Positions 26,066-33,315 of a DNA stretch of 64,000 nt are shown in pieces; position 1 is the stretch's first letter, and each line of letters starts with the position of its first letter. The position numbers were made by a program, and so were the translations under genes. The stretch is from JACPFJ01 sp041738275 (GTDB taxonomy: Bacteria; Desulfobacterota; Desulfuromonadia; Geobacterales; Pseudopelobacteraceae): contig JBGSQD010000114.1 of the NCBI GenBank assembly GCA_041738275.1, forward strand, positions 12,408 to 76,407, in the 5' to 3' direction. Below the pieces are notes generated by a model that had not been told where the DNA came from, ran no database searches, and saw only the letters and a program-made list of their open reading frames with translations.

Positions 26066-26722
26066 ATGAAAACAGCAAAGATCCCCGCAACCAACCAGGA
26101 ATTTCCCATAGGCAAGATCGTCTGCCTGGCGCGCAACTATGCCGAACACGCCAGGGAGTTGGGCAACGAGACCCCGGCCGCGCCGGTGCTGTTCATGAAA
26201 CCGGCCAGCTCCGTCATTGGCGACAACGGTGTGGTGCAGATCCCAGCCTGGTCCCAGGAGTGCCATTACGAGGTAGAATTGGCGGTCCTGATCGGCAAGA
26301 CCGCGCACAAGGTCGCTGTCGAAGCTGCCATGGAGCATGTGGCCGGTTACGGCGTGGCTATCGACATGACCCTGCGGGACGTGCAGAACCAGCTCAAGTC
26401 CAAGGGCCTGCCCTGGGATATCGCCAAGGGTTTCGACACCTCCTGCCCGCTGTCCGATTTCGTGCCGGCGGCAACCGTGCCGGATCCCCATAATCTCACC
26501 CTGATGTTGTCGGTGAACGGTGAGCCCAAGCAGAATGGCACCTCGTCCGACATGATCCACCGAGTGCCGCAGATCATCTCCTTCATCTCCGGCATCTTTA
26601 CCCTGGAGCCGGGTGATGTCATCCTGACCGGCACACCGGCCGGTGTTGGTCCGGTTCGGGCCGGTGATACCATGCATGCGGAAATATCTGCGGTAGGGCG
26701 ACTGAAGATTTCTGTACAATAA
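26066..26722 (+). CDS. Fumarylacetoacetate hydrolase (FAH) family enzyme
   Basis: The start is ATG 26066, with AAGGAT 6-11 nt upstream (an upstream TTG at 26051 is less likely); 218 residues. It matches the compact YcgM/FAHD1-like branch. KIVCLARNYAEHARELGN lies at the N-terminus, the metal-binding ExE in YEVELAVLIGK, then DMTLRDVQ, KGFDTSCPLSDF and LTGTPAGVGPV. Members act as acylpyruvate hydrolases, oxaloacetate decarboxylases or oxaloacetate tautomerases; the substrate cannot be told from sequence. It follows gpmI by 23 nt and ends the unit. Confidence 0.88.
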   Translation: MKTAKIPATNQEFPIGKIVCLARNYAEHARELGNETPAAPVLFMKPASSVIGDNGVVQIPAWSQECHYEVELAVLIGKTAHKVAVEAAMEHVAGYGVAIDMTLRDVQNQLKSKGLPWDIAKGFDTSCPLSDFVPAATVPDPHNLTLMLSVNGEPKQNGTSSDMIHRVPQIISFISGIFTLEPGDVILTGTPAGVGPVRAGDTMHAEISAVGRLKISVQ

Positions 26723-26736
26723 TATGGAAATATATA

Positions 26737-26764
26737 TTGACGGATGGGTGGCTTCCGGTAATAA
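26737..26764 (+). promoter_or_regulatory. Probable sigma-70 promoter of the small selenoprotein candidate
   Basis: -35 TTGACG at 26737-26742 and -10 TAATAA at 26759-26764 are separated by 16 bp. The predicted start near 26771 leaves a short leader before the GGAGG ribosome site (26782-26786). Confidence 0.45.
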
Positions 26765-26794
26765 TCAGCACAAATATTTCTGGAGGTTCCCATT

Positions 26795-26938
26795 ATGGAA
26801 ACAGAAAAAAAGTGCCCTGAGTGTCAGGGGCTGATGGTCCTGATGCCTGGCTGAGGCGGTCTCTTCTGGCGGTGCCAGAAGTGCGGAGCAAGGCTTTCTT
26901 ACGGCAATGAGAGTAGTGACAGTTGCAGCTGTTCGTAG
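26795..26938 (+). CDS. Candidate selenoprotein: 47-residue zinc-ribbon protein read through an in-frame TGA
   Basis: ATG 26795 has GGAGG 8 nt upstream. The frame runs 19 codons, meets TGA at 26852-26854, then continues 27 codons to TAG 26936-26938. Read with selenocysteine (U) at residue 20, the parts fit one small domain: CPEC near residue 7, MPG-U-GG in the centre, then WRCQKCGARL, a CxxC...CxxC zinc ribbon. A Cys/Ser-rich tail DSCSCS ends it. Without read-through neither half has a complete ribbon. Immediately after TGA lies a perfect 8-bp hairpin with a GGT loop (26863-26881), placed as a bacterial SECIS should be. The gene has its own promoter-like sequence and a strong terminator. Function unknown; a redox role is inferred. 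A point-mutated pseudogene is the alternative. Confidence 0.68.
26863..26881 (+). promoter_or_regulatory. SECIS-like hairpin downstream of the TGA codon
   Basis: CTTCTGGC (26863-26870), loop GGT (26871-26873), GCCAGAAG (26874-26881) form a perfect 8-bp stem. The stem begins 8 nt, and the apical loop 16 nt, after the TGA at 26852-26854. Known bacterial SECIS elements have a short stem-loop inside the coding region with G in the first loop positions, at about this distance. The hairpin also encodes part of the CxxC region. Confidence 0.68.
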
Positions 26939-26948
26939 GCAGTAGCGA

Positions 26949-26977
26949 CGGGGCAGAGGCAATCTGCCCCGTTTTTT
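26949..26977 (+). terminator. Rho-independent terminator after the selenoprotein candidate
   Basis: CGGGGCAGA (26949-26957), loop GGCAA, TCTGCCCCG (26963-26971) followed by six T. A perfect 9-bp GC-rich stem plus U-run, 10 nt after the TAG. Confidence 0.93.
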
Positions 26978-27049
26978 GTAGCTGTTGTTGAATTGTATTA
27001 CGGCCACAGTCTCTTTGGGTACATTATCTGCCCGTAAATGCGGTGAGCA

Positions 27050-28258
27050 ATGACCAAGGACAAACATTTCCGGCAGAAAAAACGACTTCCTCGCATCATG
27101 CGCCTTCTCCGAAGGATTCGCCCGGCAAGCATGCCGGTCACCTACAGGCACAACCAGGTTGTGCTCTTTCCCGATGGTCCAGGTTTTTTCCGTTCGCTGC
27201 ATGCCGCCATCCGCTCGGCGCAACATTTCGTTCTCCTCGAATATTATATGATCCGCGCTGATCGCACCGGATCGGCTTTTGCAGCCGAGCTGGCAGAAGC
27301 TGTCAAGCGCGGAGTCCGGGTCCTGCTGATTTACGATTACATCGGCTGCGTGGATACTCCCTCATCCTATTTCAAAAATATGTCTCAGCAAGGCATCGAA
27401 CTGATACCGTTCAATCCCCCTTCGTTCAAGCGCGGTGTGGGCTGGTTTGACAAGCGTGACCACCGCAAGATGGCGGTGATCGACGGCTCGCTGGCGTTTT
27501 TGGGGGGCTTCAACATCGGCGATGAATACGCCGGCGTTGTTGCATTGCTGCAGCGATTCCGCGATGTAGGCTTCAGCATCAGCGGCAATGCGGTCCAGGA
27601 TCTGGTTCGCATATTCAGCGAGGCCTGGCAGATGGAGCGGGGAGAACTGCCGGATCTTCTCCGTCTGCAATTGTCCGACAAAAATCAGCCCCGAACCGCC
27701 AAACATGGGCATGCTAATGTCTCCATTGTCAGTGGCGGTCCTCACCATCGCAGTTCCTATATCCGCAGCGCTTATCTTCTTAGCCTGGCCTCGGCATCGG
27801 AAGAGATTGTTATCGCGACCCCCTATTTTGTTCCTGGTCCCCGCATTATCCGCTCCCTGCTCCGGGCGACCCGCCGGGGGGTACGGGTGCGCTTGTTGCT
27901 GCCGTCGCGTAGCGACGTTCCTTTGGTGAGTTTCCTGGGGCGCAGCTATTATGGTGCTCTTCTCAAGCAGGGGATCGAGATCTACGAACTGGAAGGGGAG
28001 ATCCTGCATGCCAAGGTTATGCTGATCGACGGAGAGCGGACGGTAATCGGCTCAGCAAATCTCGATCAGCGCAGCTTCCACCGAAATTTCGAGATAAACG
28101 GCATCATTGACAGCAGTGCCTTCGGAGGTCAAATCAACAGCATGCTGGAGGATGATTTCAAGGGTTCCCGGCGAATATTTCTGGAACACCATGAACAACG
28201 GGGGATCCTTGCTCGCATTCTGGAGAAGGTGGTGAACCTGTTCAGCTGGTTTTTGTAG
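27050..28258 (+). CDS. cls: Cardiolipin synthase-type phospholipase D family protein
   Basis: The 402-residue protein has two HKD motifs: DHRKMAVIDGSLAFLGGFN near residue 140 and LHAKVMLIDGERTVIGSAN near residue 320, each followed by the GG/GS-type segment. This is the layout of bacterial cardiolipin synthases (ClsB-like: no N-terminal transmembrane helices, basic N-terminus). Such enzymes join two phosphatidylglycerols, or PG with another phospholipid. Another PLD-family phosphatidyltransferase activity is possible. Its last 17 nt overlap the convergent glycosyltransferase gene. Confidence 0.87.
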   Translation: MTKDKHFRQKKRLPRIMRLLRRIRPASMPVTYRHNQVVLFPDGPGFFRSLHAAIRSAQHFVLLEYYMIRADRTGSAFAAELAEAVKRGVRVLLIYDYIGCVDTPSSYFKNMSQQGIELIPFNPPSFKRGVGWFDKRDHRKMAVIDGSLAFLGGFNIGDEYAGVVALLQRFRDVGFSISGNAVQDLVRIFSEAWQMERGELPDLLRLQLSDKNQPRTAKHGHANVSIVSGGPHHRSSYIRSAYLLSLASASEEIVIATPYFVPGPRIIRSLLRATRRGVRVRLLLPSRSDVPLVSFLGRSYYGALLKQGIEIYELEGEILHAKVMLIDGERTVIGSANLDQRSFHRNFEINGIIDSSAFGGQINSMLEDDFKGSRRIFLEHHEQRGILARILEKVVNLFSWFL

Positions 28259-29339
28259 GTGCTGTTTCCCGCAAGCGGAAGACCAGCAGCATTATCCGGA
28301 ACCAGATCCATACGGCTGCTGCGGTGACTGCCCCTGCCAGGTGAGTATGGGCAAGCTTTTCCAGGTGCTGCTGATAGAAACGTAGCCAGCGGGGTTCAAC
28401 AGCTCCCTGATCGCGGTCTGCCCGGAAGCTGCGGCGAACATCCAGCCAGAAGAACAGCTGCCAGATGTTGGAGGCTACATGCCGGCCGGTGTTCTGCCAG
28501 AATGTCAGGAGCCAGCGTCTGTTTTGGTGGGCAAGTCGGGTGCGGATACCTTCCAGGAGCGGAAGCATGCGCAGTCTGCCTGTGTCGGCGTGGCACTGGT
28601 AGAAGTTGGGCAGGAGTTCGATGAAGTCTTTCCATCCTACGGCAAAGCTGTTAACGATGATGGCATTGACGACCTGCCGCCTGGCAAGTCCTTCAAGCTC
28701 GAATCTGCGGGCAGAGGTGCTGATTCGGGCGGGCAGCAGCAGCCAATTGCCCTGCCGCGTGATCTGTTCCGCCAGTACGACATCCTCATAAAAAGGGAGC
28801 GAGGTGTCAAAACCGCACAATTGTGCGAAGAACGTGCGGGAAAGCAGGTATCCCTGATCGCCGCGGATACAGTCGCTACGATCCAGGCGCGACTTGGCTT
28901 CGTAATAAAAGTAAGCCAGCGAAGGAGAAGGATCTGTCCGGCGGAAGCATAATTCAAAGCGGGCTGCAACGGGCTGGGACCCGGAGATCGCAATCTGCTC
29001 CCTGTACGCTGTAATGGCGCTGTAGAGGGCCGCAAGGTCGTGGAAGCGGCTGTCGGCATGCAGGAACAGCAGCAGCTCCCCCTTGGCGATGGCAGCGCCT
29101 TCATTCATCTGCTGCCCGCGCCCTCGTGCTGCTTGGATAATAATTACCCTGAACGGAACATTATTTGCCAACTCCGATGCCGAACGTTGAGTTCCGTCGA
29201 CGGAACCACCGTCGCAGAGTATCAACTCAAAGCAGACGGATTGCTGTGACGCCAGGGTATCGAACAGTGCCGGCAGTTCAGCTGCCTCATTGAGGACCGG
29301 TACGATGATGGAGAGTTCGGGATTGTGGGCGGATTTCAT
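28242..29339 (-). CDS. Family 2 glycosyltransferase (TIGR04283-like)
   Basis: The 365-residue protein starts with a GT-A domain: LSIIVPVLNEAAELPALFD, CDGGSVDGTQ, the diagnostic ARGRGQQMNEGAAIAKGELLL, and FLHADSRFHD as the metal site. A C-terminal extension ends with a membrane helix (AVTAAAVWIWFRIMLLVF). This motif set is typical of the TIGR04283 group, some of which act in arsenosugar or cell-surface glycan synthesis; substrate unknown. GGAG lies 5 nt before the ATG. Its start codon overlaps the divergent tatD start, and its 3' end overlaps cls by 17 nt. Confidence 0.85.
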   Translation of the reverse strand: MKSAHNPELSIIVPVLNEAAELPALFDTLASQQSVCFELILCDGGSVDGTQRSASELANNVPFRVIIIQAARGRGQQMNEGAAIAKGELLLFLHADSRFHDLAALYSAITAYREQIAISGSQPVAARFELCFRRTDPSPSLAYFYYEAKSRLDRSDCIRGDQGYLLSRTFFAQLCGFDTSLPFYEDVVLAEQITRQGNWLLLPARISTSARRFELEGLARRQVVNAIIVNSFAVGWKDFIELLPNFYQCHADTGRLRMLPLLEGIRTRLAHQNRRWLLTFWQNTGRHVASNIWQLFFWLDVRRSFRADRDQGAVEPRWLRFYQQHLEKLAHTHLAGAVTAAAVWIWFRIMLLVFRLRETAPTKTS

Positions 29340-30174
29340 GACAACTCCGGGAGAATCAAAAGCAGTGTATCCAAAACAGCCGTATTTGCAACCTGAAGAT
29401 ATATCCGGCCTTGTAGATACCCATTGTCATCTGGATCTGGAACCACTGGCAGCCAATCTGCCCGTGGTGCTGGTATCGGCCCGCCAGGCAGGGGTGACGC
29501 GTTTCGTGGTGCCGGGGGTGCATCCTGCAAACTGGGAGCGGATGTATGTAATCGCCCAGGAACATGCCGGGGTATTTCCGGCCTTCGGCATTCACCCCAT
29601 GCATGCGGACCTGGCGGATGACCATGCCATGAGCCGCTTGGGTGGAATCGCCGGCAGGGGGGTTGCCATCGGCGAGATCGGCCTGGATTCATTTTATTCC
29701 GTTCCCCTGGAGGTCCAGGAACGCGCTTTCCGTAAGCAGCTGCGTCTGGCAGTCTCGTTAGGATTACCTGTGCTTGTTCATTGCCGCCGCGCCTTTCAGC
29801 GGACGTTACAGATCCTTCGCGAAGAGAATGCCCGACAGGTGAGAGGGGTCATGCACGCCTTCTCCGGCTCAATCGAGATGGCGCGGGAATTCATTCGTCT
29901 CGGCTTTCTCATATCACTTTCCGGGACCGTCACCTGGGACAACGCCGTGCGTCCGGTCCAGTTGGCACGTCAACTGCCCCTGGAGTGCCTTGTGCTGGAA
30001 ACCGATGCCCCTGATCTGTCACCGCAAGCTTTCAGGGGGCTGCCGAACCAACCGGTGTATCTTGTCGAGGTGCAGCGCGCCGTGGCGCAGATCAGGGGGG
30101 TACGACCCGTGGATCTGCTCATGCAGACCACAAGGAATGCCGAACTGCTTTTTGATTTTGACCATGGGAATTGA
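29338..30174 (+). CDS. TatD-family metal-dependent hydrolase (DNase)
   Basis: A TIM-barrel hydrolase of the TatD family: metal ligands in LVDTHCHLDLEPLA, AFGIHPMHAD, AIGEIGLDSFY, VLVHCRRAF, VMHAFSGS, and the final Asp in ETDAPDLSP. It is 278 residues from ATG 29338. The start is unsettled: that ATG shares bases with the start of the opposite gene and has no good ribosome site. GTG 29365 has GGGAGA 10 nt upstream and still precedes the domain. TatD proteins are Mg-dependent 3'-5' exonucleases of single-stranded DNA or RNA; some are other hydrolases. Confidence 0.88.
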   Translation: MTTPGESKAVYPKQPYLQPEDISGLVDTHCHLDLEPLAANLPVVLVSARQAGVTRFVVPGVHPANWERMYVIAQEHAGVFPAFGIHPMHADLADDHAMSRLGGIAGRGVAIGEIGLDSFYSVPLEVQERAFRKQLRLAVSLGLPVLVHCRRAFQRTLQILREENARQVRGVMHAFSGSIEMAREFIRLGFLISLSGTVTWDNAVRPVQLARQLPLECLVLETDAPDLSPQAFRGLPNQPVYLVEVQRAVAQIRGVRPVDLLMQTTRNAELLFDFDHGN

Positions 30175-30313
30175 CATTATACCTTCCCCCATTACACTAT
30201 AAGCATCCTTGGGTTCAGGTTAAGGTAAAGTTTGTTAAGATGCTAAAATGTCTTGCTTCCAGCCCGAGCAGAAGGTAGTCTTACGGATCACATCCATATA
30301 AAGGAACCGCAAC

Positions 30314-30649
30314 GTGAAATCTCTATTTATTATTGCAGTTCTGGGCCTTTTCATCTCTATCACAGGGTGCACCATGTTCACGTCCTGGAAAAGCATCCCT
30401 CCTCCGGGTGGTTGCGACCAGTGCCATACCGTGGCTATCAGCACCAATTGGCAAATAGCATACCAGCCTGCTGTTGTAGCCGATGAACGTGGCCGTCAAT
30501 TTTTTCAGACGCCGGAATATAATCTTGCCGTGAAAGGTAAGCAGGAATCTCCACTGGAAGCCAAGAAGGTTGAGGAAATGGCCTGTTTTGACTGCCATAA
30601 ATCACCCACTCCGGCCCACCTTGGACGTAAAGGTCGTTTTCATCACTGA
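30314..30649 (+). CDS. Small dihaem c-type cytochrome lipoprotein
   Basis: GTG 30314 has AAGGA 9 nt upstream; 111 residues. The signal peptide SLFIIAVLGLFISITGC ends in a lipobox cysteine at residue 19. Two CxxCH haem-binding motifs follow: GGCDQCH near residue 34 and MACFDCH near residue 92, with few other features. It is probably an outer- or inner-membrane-anchored periplasmic electron carrier, consistent with the cytochrome-rich respiration of Geobacter-like bacteria. It is apparently monocistronic, with 139 nt upstream and 148 nt downstream of non-coding DNA. No specific redox partner is visible. Confidence 0.88.
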   Translation: MKSLFIIAVLGLFISITGCTMFTSWKSIPPPGGCDQCHTVAISTNWQIAYQPAVVADERGRQFFQTPEYNLAVKGKQESPLEAKKVEEMACFDCHKSPTPAHLGRKGRFHH

Positions 30650-30797
30650 TGGTATTTATACATTGTTAATTAGTGTTTATGGATGCTGATAAAAATACCT
30701 TGACATTGTTGTTTTAGTGAGTATATTCAGAAATCGATTTTAAAACCATACGCGAAGCGTTTAAATGGTCAATTACAAAAGTAAAAAAGGAGACACA

Positions 30798-31007
30798 ATG
30801 AAAAAGCTGATTACACTGACACTCGTACTGGCCCTTGCCGCTGCTTTCACTGCTGGTTGCAAGAAAAAAGAAGAAGCACCTGCACCTGCACCTGCAGTTG
30901 AGGCACCGAAGCCTGTTCAGGCTCCTATGTCTGCTCAAGGTGGAGTTACAACTACAACAACTACAACTACTACTCCCGAAGCTCCTAAGGCACCAGAAAA
31001 ACACTAA
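30798..31007 (+). CDS. Very small low-complexity lipoprotein
   Basis: ATG 30798 has AAGGAG 7-12 nt upstream; 69 residues. The signal peptide MKKLITLTLVLALAAAFTAGC ends in a lipobox cysteine (residue 21). The mature part is only about 49 residues: a KKKEE start, Ala/Pro repeats (APAPAPAVEAPKPVQAP), a run of nine Thr, and APKAPEKH. No fold is expected; it may be a tether or spacer in the periplasm, comparable to small Lpp-like or stress lipoproteins. It has its own strong terminator 25 nt downstream, so it is a real monocistronic gene. Confidence 0.82.
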   Translation: MKKLITLTLVLALAAAFTAGCKKKEEAPAPAPAVEAPKPVQAPMSAQGGVTTTTTTTTTPEAPKAPEKH

Positions 31008-31032
31008 GACTGAAGTCAGCTTCAGTTCTAAA

Positions 31033-31061
31033 GCCTGCGGGATTTCCCGCAGGCTTTTTTT
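31033..31061 (+). terminator. Rho-independent terminator after the small lipoprotein
   Basis: GCCTGCGGG (31033-31041), loop ATTT, CCCGCAGGC (31046-31054), then seven T. Perfect 9-bp stem. Confidence 0.94.
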
Positions 31062-31145
31062 GTATCCATTGTCTGCATTTGCAGGATAAAAACAGTTATC
31101 TGCATTTATTGCAGAAAAAGTATATTACCGGGCTCGGGGTCTGAC

Positions 31146-31478
31146 ATGCATGAAATGTCCATTACGCAGGGAATCATCGATATATGCGAGAAGCATGCTG
31201 GCAGCCGCCGGGTGCTGTCTCTGGAGGTTGAGATTGGCGAACTCAGTAATGTCGTGCCTGAAGCTGTGGAGTTCTGTTTCGAGGCATGCAGTTCCGGTAC
31301 CCTGCTGGAAGGCGCCCATATGAACATCATACGAGTGCCTGGCAGGGGGCATTGCCAGGATTGCGGCGCGGAGACAGCACTCACCGCATTGTTCGGCGCT
31401 TGTCAGTTCTGTGGCGGATATCGGATTTCCGTACTGTCTGGAGAAGAGATGCGTGTCAGGGAAATCGAGGTTGAATGA
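31146..31478 (+). CDS. hypA: HypA, hydrogenase nickel incorporation protein
   Basis: HypA delivers nickel with HypB during [NiFe]-hydrogenase maturation. The 110-residue protein has the N-terminal Ni-binding MHEMSITQGIIDI (His2, Glu3) and a zinc-binding domain with two Cys pairs, HCQDCGAE and ACQFCGGY. No other hyp or hydrogenase gene is adjacent; pckA converges from downstream. Length is standard. Confidence 0.95.
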   Translation: MHEMSITQGIIDICEKHAGSRRVLSLEVEIGELSNVVPEAVEFCFEACSSGTLLEGAHMNIIRVPGRGHCQDCGAETALTALFGACQFCGGYRISVLSGEEMRVREIEVE

Positions 31479-31543
31479 CAAAGGGCGCTGCCTGACGGCA
31501 ACACCCTTTGACACTGCAATTGGCATTTTACTGGTGCTGAAGC

Positions 31544-33136
31544 CTACATAACGTTGGTTACGTCCTCAGTCACATGCTCCGCGTACTTTATGAAGTTCTC
31601 CTTGAACATTGCGACCAGTTTGCCGGCTGTTTCATCATACAAGCTCTTGTCGGACCAGGTATTGCGTGGGTTGAGAACTTCAGAAGGCACTCCCGGGCAG
31701 ACCGTGGGGATGTCCAGACCGAAAAAGGCATCCTTTTCAAAAACGCCGAAATTAAGGGTGCCGTCCAGCGCCGCTTTGACCAGGGCACGGGAGTAGGCTA
31801 TTTTTATACGATCGCCGATCCCGTATGGGCCGCCGCTCCAGCCGGTGTTGACCAGCCAGCAGGAAACATTATGCTCGTCGATCTTTTTGCGGAGCAATTC
31901 ACCGTAAACAGCCGGATTGAGAGCCATGAACGGCCCGCCGAAACAGGTGGAGAAGGTGGCGGAGGGTTCCTTGACGCCGGCCTCGGTACCGGCCACCCGG
32001 GCGGTGTAGCCGGAAAGGAAGTGGTACATGGCCTGTTCCTTGGTGAGGCGGGCGATCGGGGGCAGCACCCCGTAAGCGTCGCAGGTAAGCATGATGATGT
32101 TTTTAGGATGTCCGGCGGTACCGGACATTACGATGTTGGGAATATGGGTCAATGGATACGAGGCACGGGTATTTTCGGTAAAGGAATCGTCGTCCAGATC
32201 GATACGCCGGGTATGGGTGTCTATGGTGACATTTTCCAGGATGGTGCCGAATCGGCGGGTAGTTTCGTATATTTCCGGTTCTGCCTCCTTGGATAGCTTG
32301 ATGATCTTGGCATAGCACCCCCCTTCAAAATTGAAAATGCCCTTGTCATCCCAGCCATGTTCATCGTCACCGATCAGCGAACGATAAGGATCTGCGGAGA
32401 GTGTTGTTTTGCCGGTTCCTGAAAGGCCGAAGAAAACAGCCGAATCACCCTTCGGTCCGATGTTTGCGGAACAGTGCATCGAGAGGATATTTTTTTCGAT
32501 CGGCAGCAGGTAGTTTAGGATGGTAAAGATCGATTTCTTGATTTCGCCGGCATAGCTGGTACCGCCTATAATGATCAACTTCTTGGCGAAGTTGATGATG
32601 ATGAACGCTTCGGAATTGGTACTGTCCAGCGATGGTATGGAGTGAAAGTTGGGCATGTCGATGACGGTGAATTGTGGCCGGTGATTATCAAGCTCTCCCT
32701 CGGTGGCACGCACGAACATGTTGCGGGCAAAGAGTGAATGCCAGGCCTTCTCGGTGATAATGCGGACGGGAAGACGATGCTCCTTGTCGGCCCCGGCAAA
32801 ACAATCCTGAACGAACAGGTCCTTGCCGTGCATGTATGCCAGCATCCTGTTGTACAGACCCTCGAATTTGGATGATTCAAAGGGTTTGTTGACCTTGCCC
32901 CAGGCAATGTTTTTATTCGTGCCCGGCTCATCCACGATGAATTTTTCGTTTGCGGCCCGGCCAGTATAATGGCCGGTTTTGACGGAAATGGCCCCTAGAT
33001 GTGAAACCAGTCCTTCGCCCCGTTTGACAATCAGTTCATAAAGAACAGCGGTGGGGGGAGTCCAATAGATCAGGTTTGCATTGGTGATGCCGTGCTCTTC
33101 GAGTCCGGAACCACGGGTAACATCATTAAATTTCAC
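31544..33136 (-). CDS. pckA: Phosphoenolpyruvate carboxykinase (ATP)
   Basis: The start is GTG 33136, with GGGAGG about 6 nt upstream; 530 residues, the usual size (an in-frame extension to 33181 lacks support). The P-loop FGLSGTGKTTLSADPYR, the metal and substrate loop GDDEHGWDDKGIFNFEGGCY and the SGYTARVAGTE segment identify the ATP-type enzyme. It interconverts oxaloacetate with PEP plus CO2. It is preceded by a separate GTP-type enzyme (33316-35178) on the same strand, with a terminator between them, so they are likely expressed independently. Confidence 0.96.
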   Translation of the reverse strand: MKFNDVTRGSGLEEHGITNANLIYWTPPTAVLYELIVKRGEGLVSHLGAISVKTGHYTGRAANEKFIVDEPGTNKNIAWGKVNKPFESSKFEGLYNRMLAYMHGKDLFVQDCFAGADKEHRLPVRIITEKAWHSLFARNMFVRATEGELDNHRPQFTVIDMPNFHSIPSLDSTNSEAFIIINFAKKLIIIGGTSYAGEIKKSIFTILNYLLPIEKNILSMHCSANIGPKGDSAVFFGLSGTGKTTLSADPYRSLIGDDEHGWDDKGIFNFEGGCYAKIIKLSKEAEPEIYETTRRFGTILENVTIDTHTRRIDLDDDSFTENTRASYPLTHIPNIVMSGTAGHPKNIIMLTCDAYGVLPPIARLTKEQAMYHFLSGYTARVAGTEAGVKEPSATFSTCFGGPFMALNPAVYGELLRKKIDEHNVSCWLVNTGWSGGPYGIGDRIKIAYSRALVKAALDGTLNFGVFEKDAFFGLDIPTVCPGVPSEVLNPRNTWSDKSLYDETAGKLVAMFKENFIKYAEHVTEDVTNVM

Positions 33137-33210
33137 TGTACTACCTCCCTGATTGATTCTGAATAATCCTGAGTGTACCACTCAAAAGTGTCATGTCGAG
33201 CTTTAAACAA

Positions 33211-33262
33211 AAAAAGCTGGGCGACAAGACCGATGTAATACGGCACAGTCGCCCAGCTTTTT
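33211..33262 (-). terminator. Terminator hairpin between the two PEP carboxykinase genes
   Basis: On the plus strand AAAAAGCTGGGCGAC (33211-33225) pairs perfectly with GTCGCCCAGCTTTTT (33248-33262) across a 22-nt loop. On the minus strand the 3' arm ends in a T-run directly after pckG. The symmetric A- and T-runs would allow bidirectional action, but no plus-strand gene ends here. Confidence 0.85.
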
Positions 33263-33315
33263 GTTACGCATTGTTGCGCACGACAACCTAGAGTTTCAAG
33301 CCAGGCTGAATGGCT

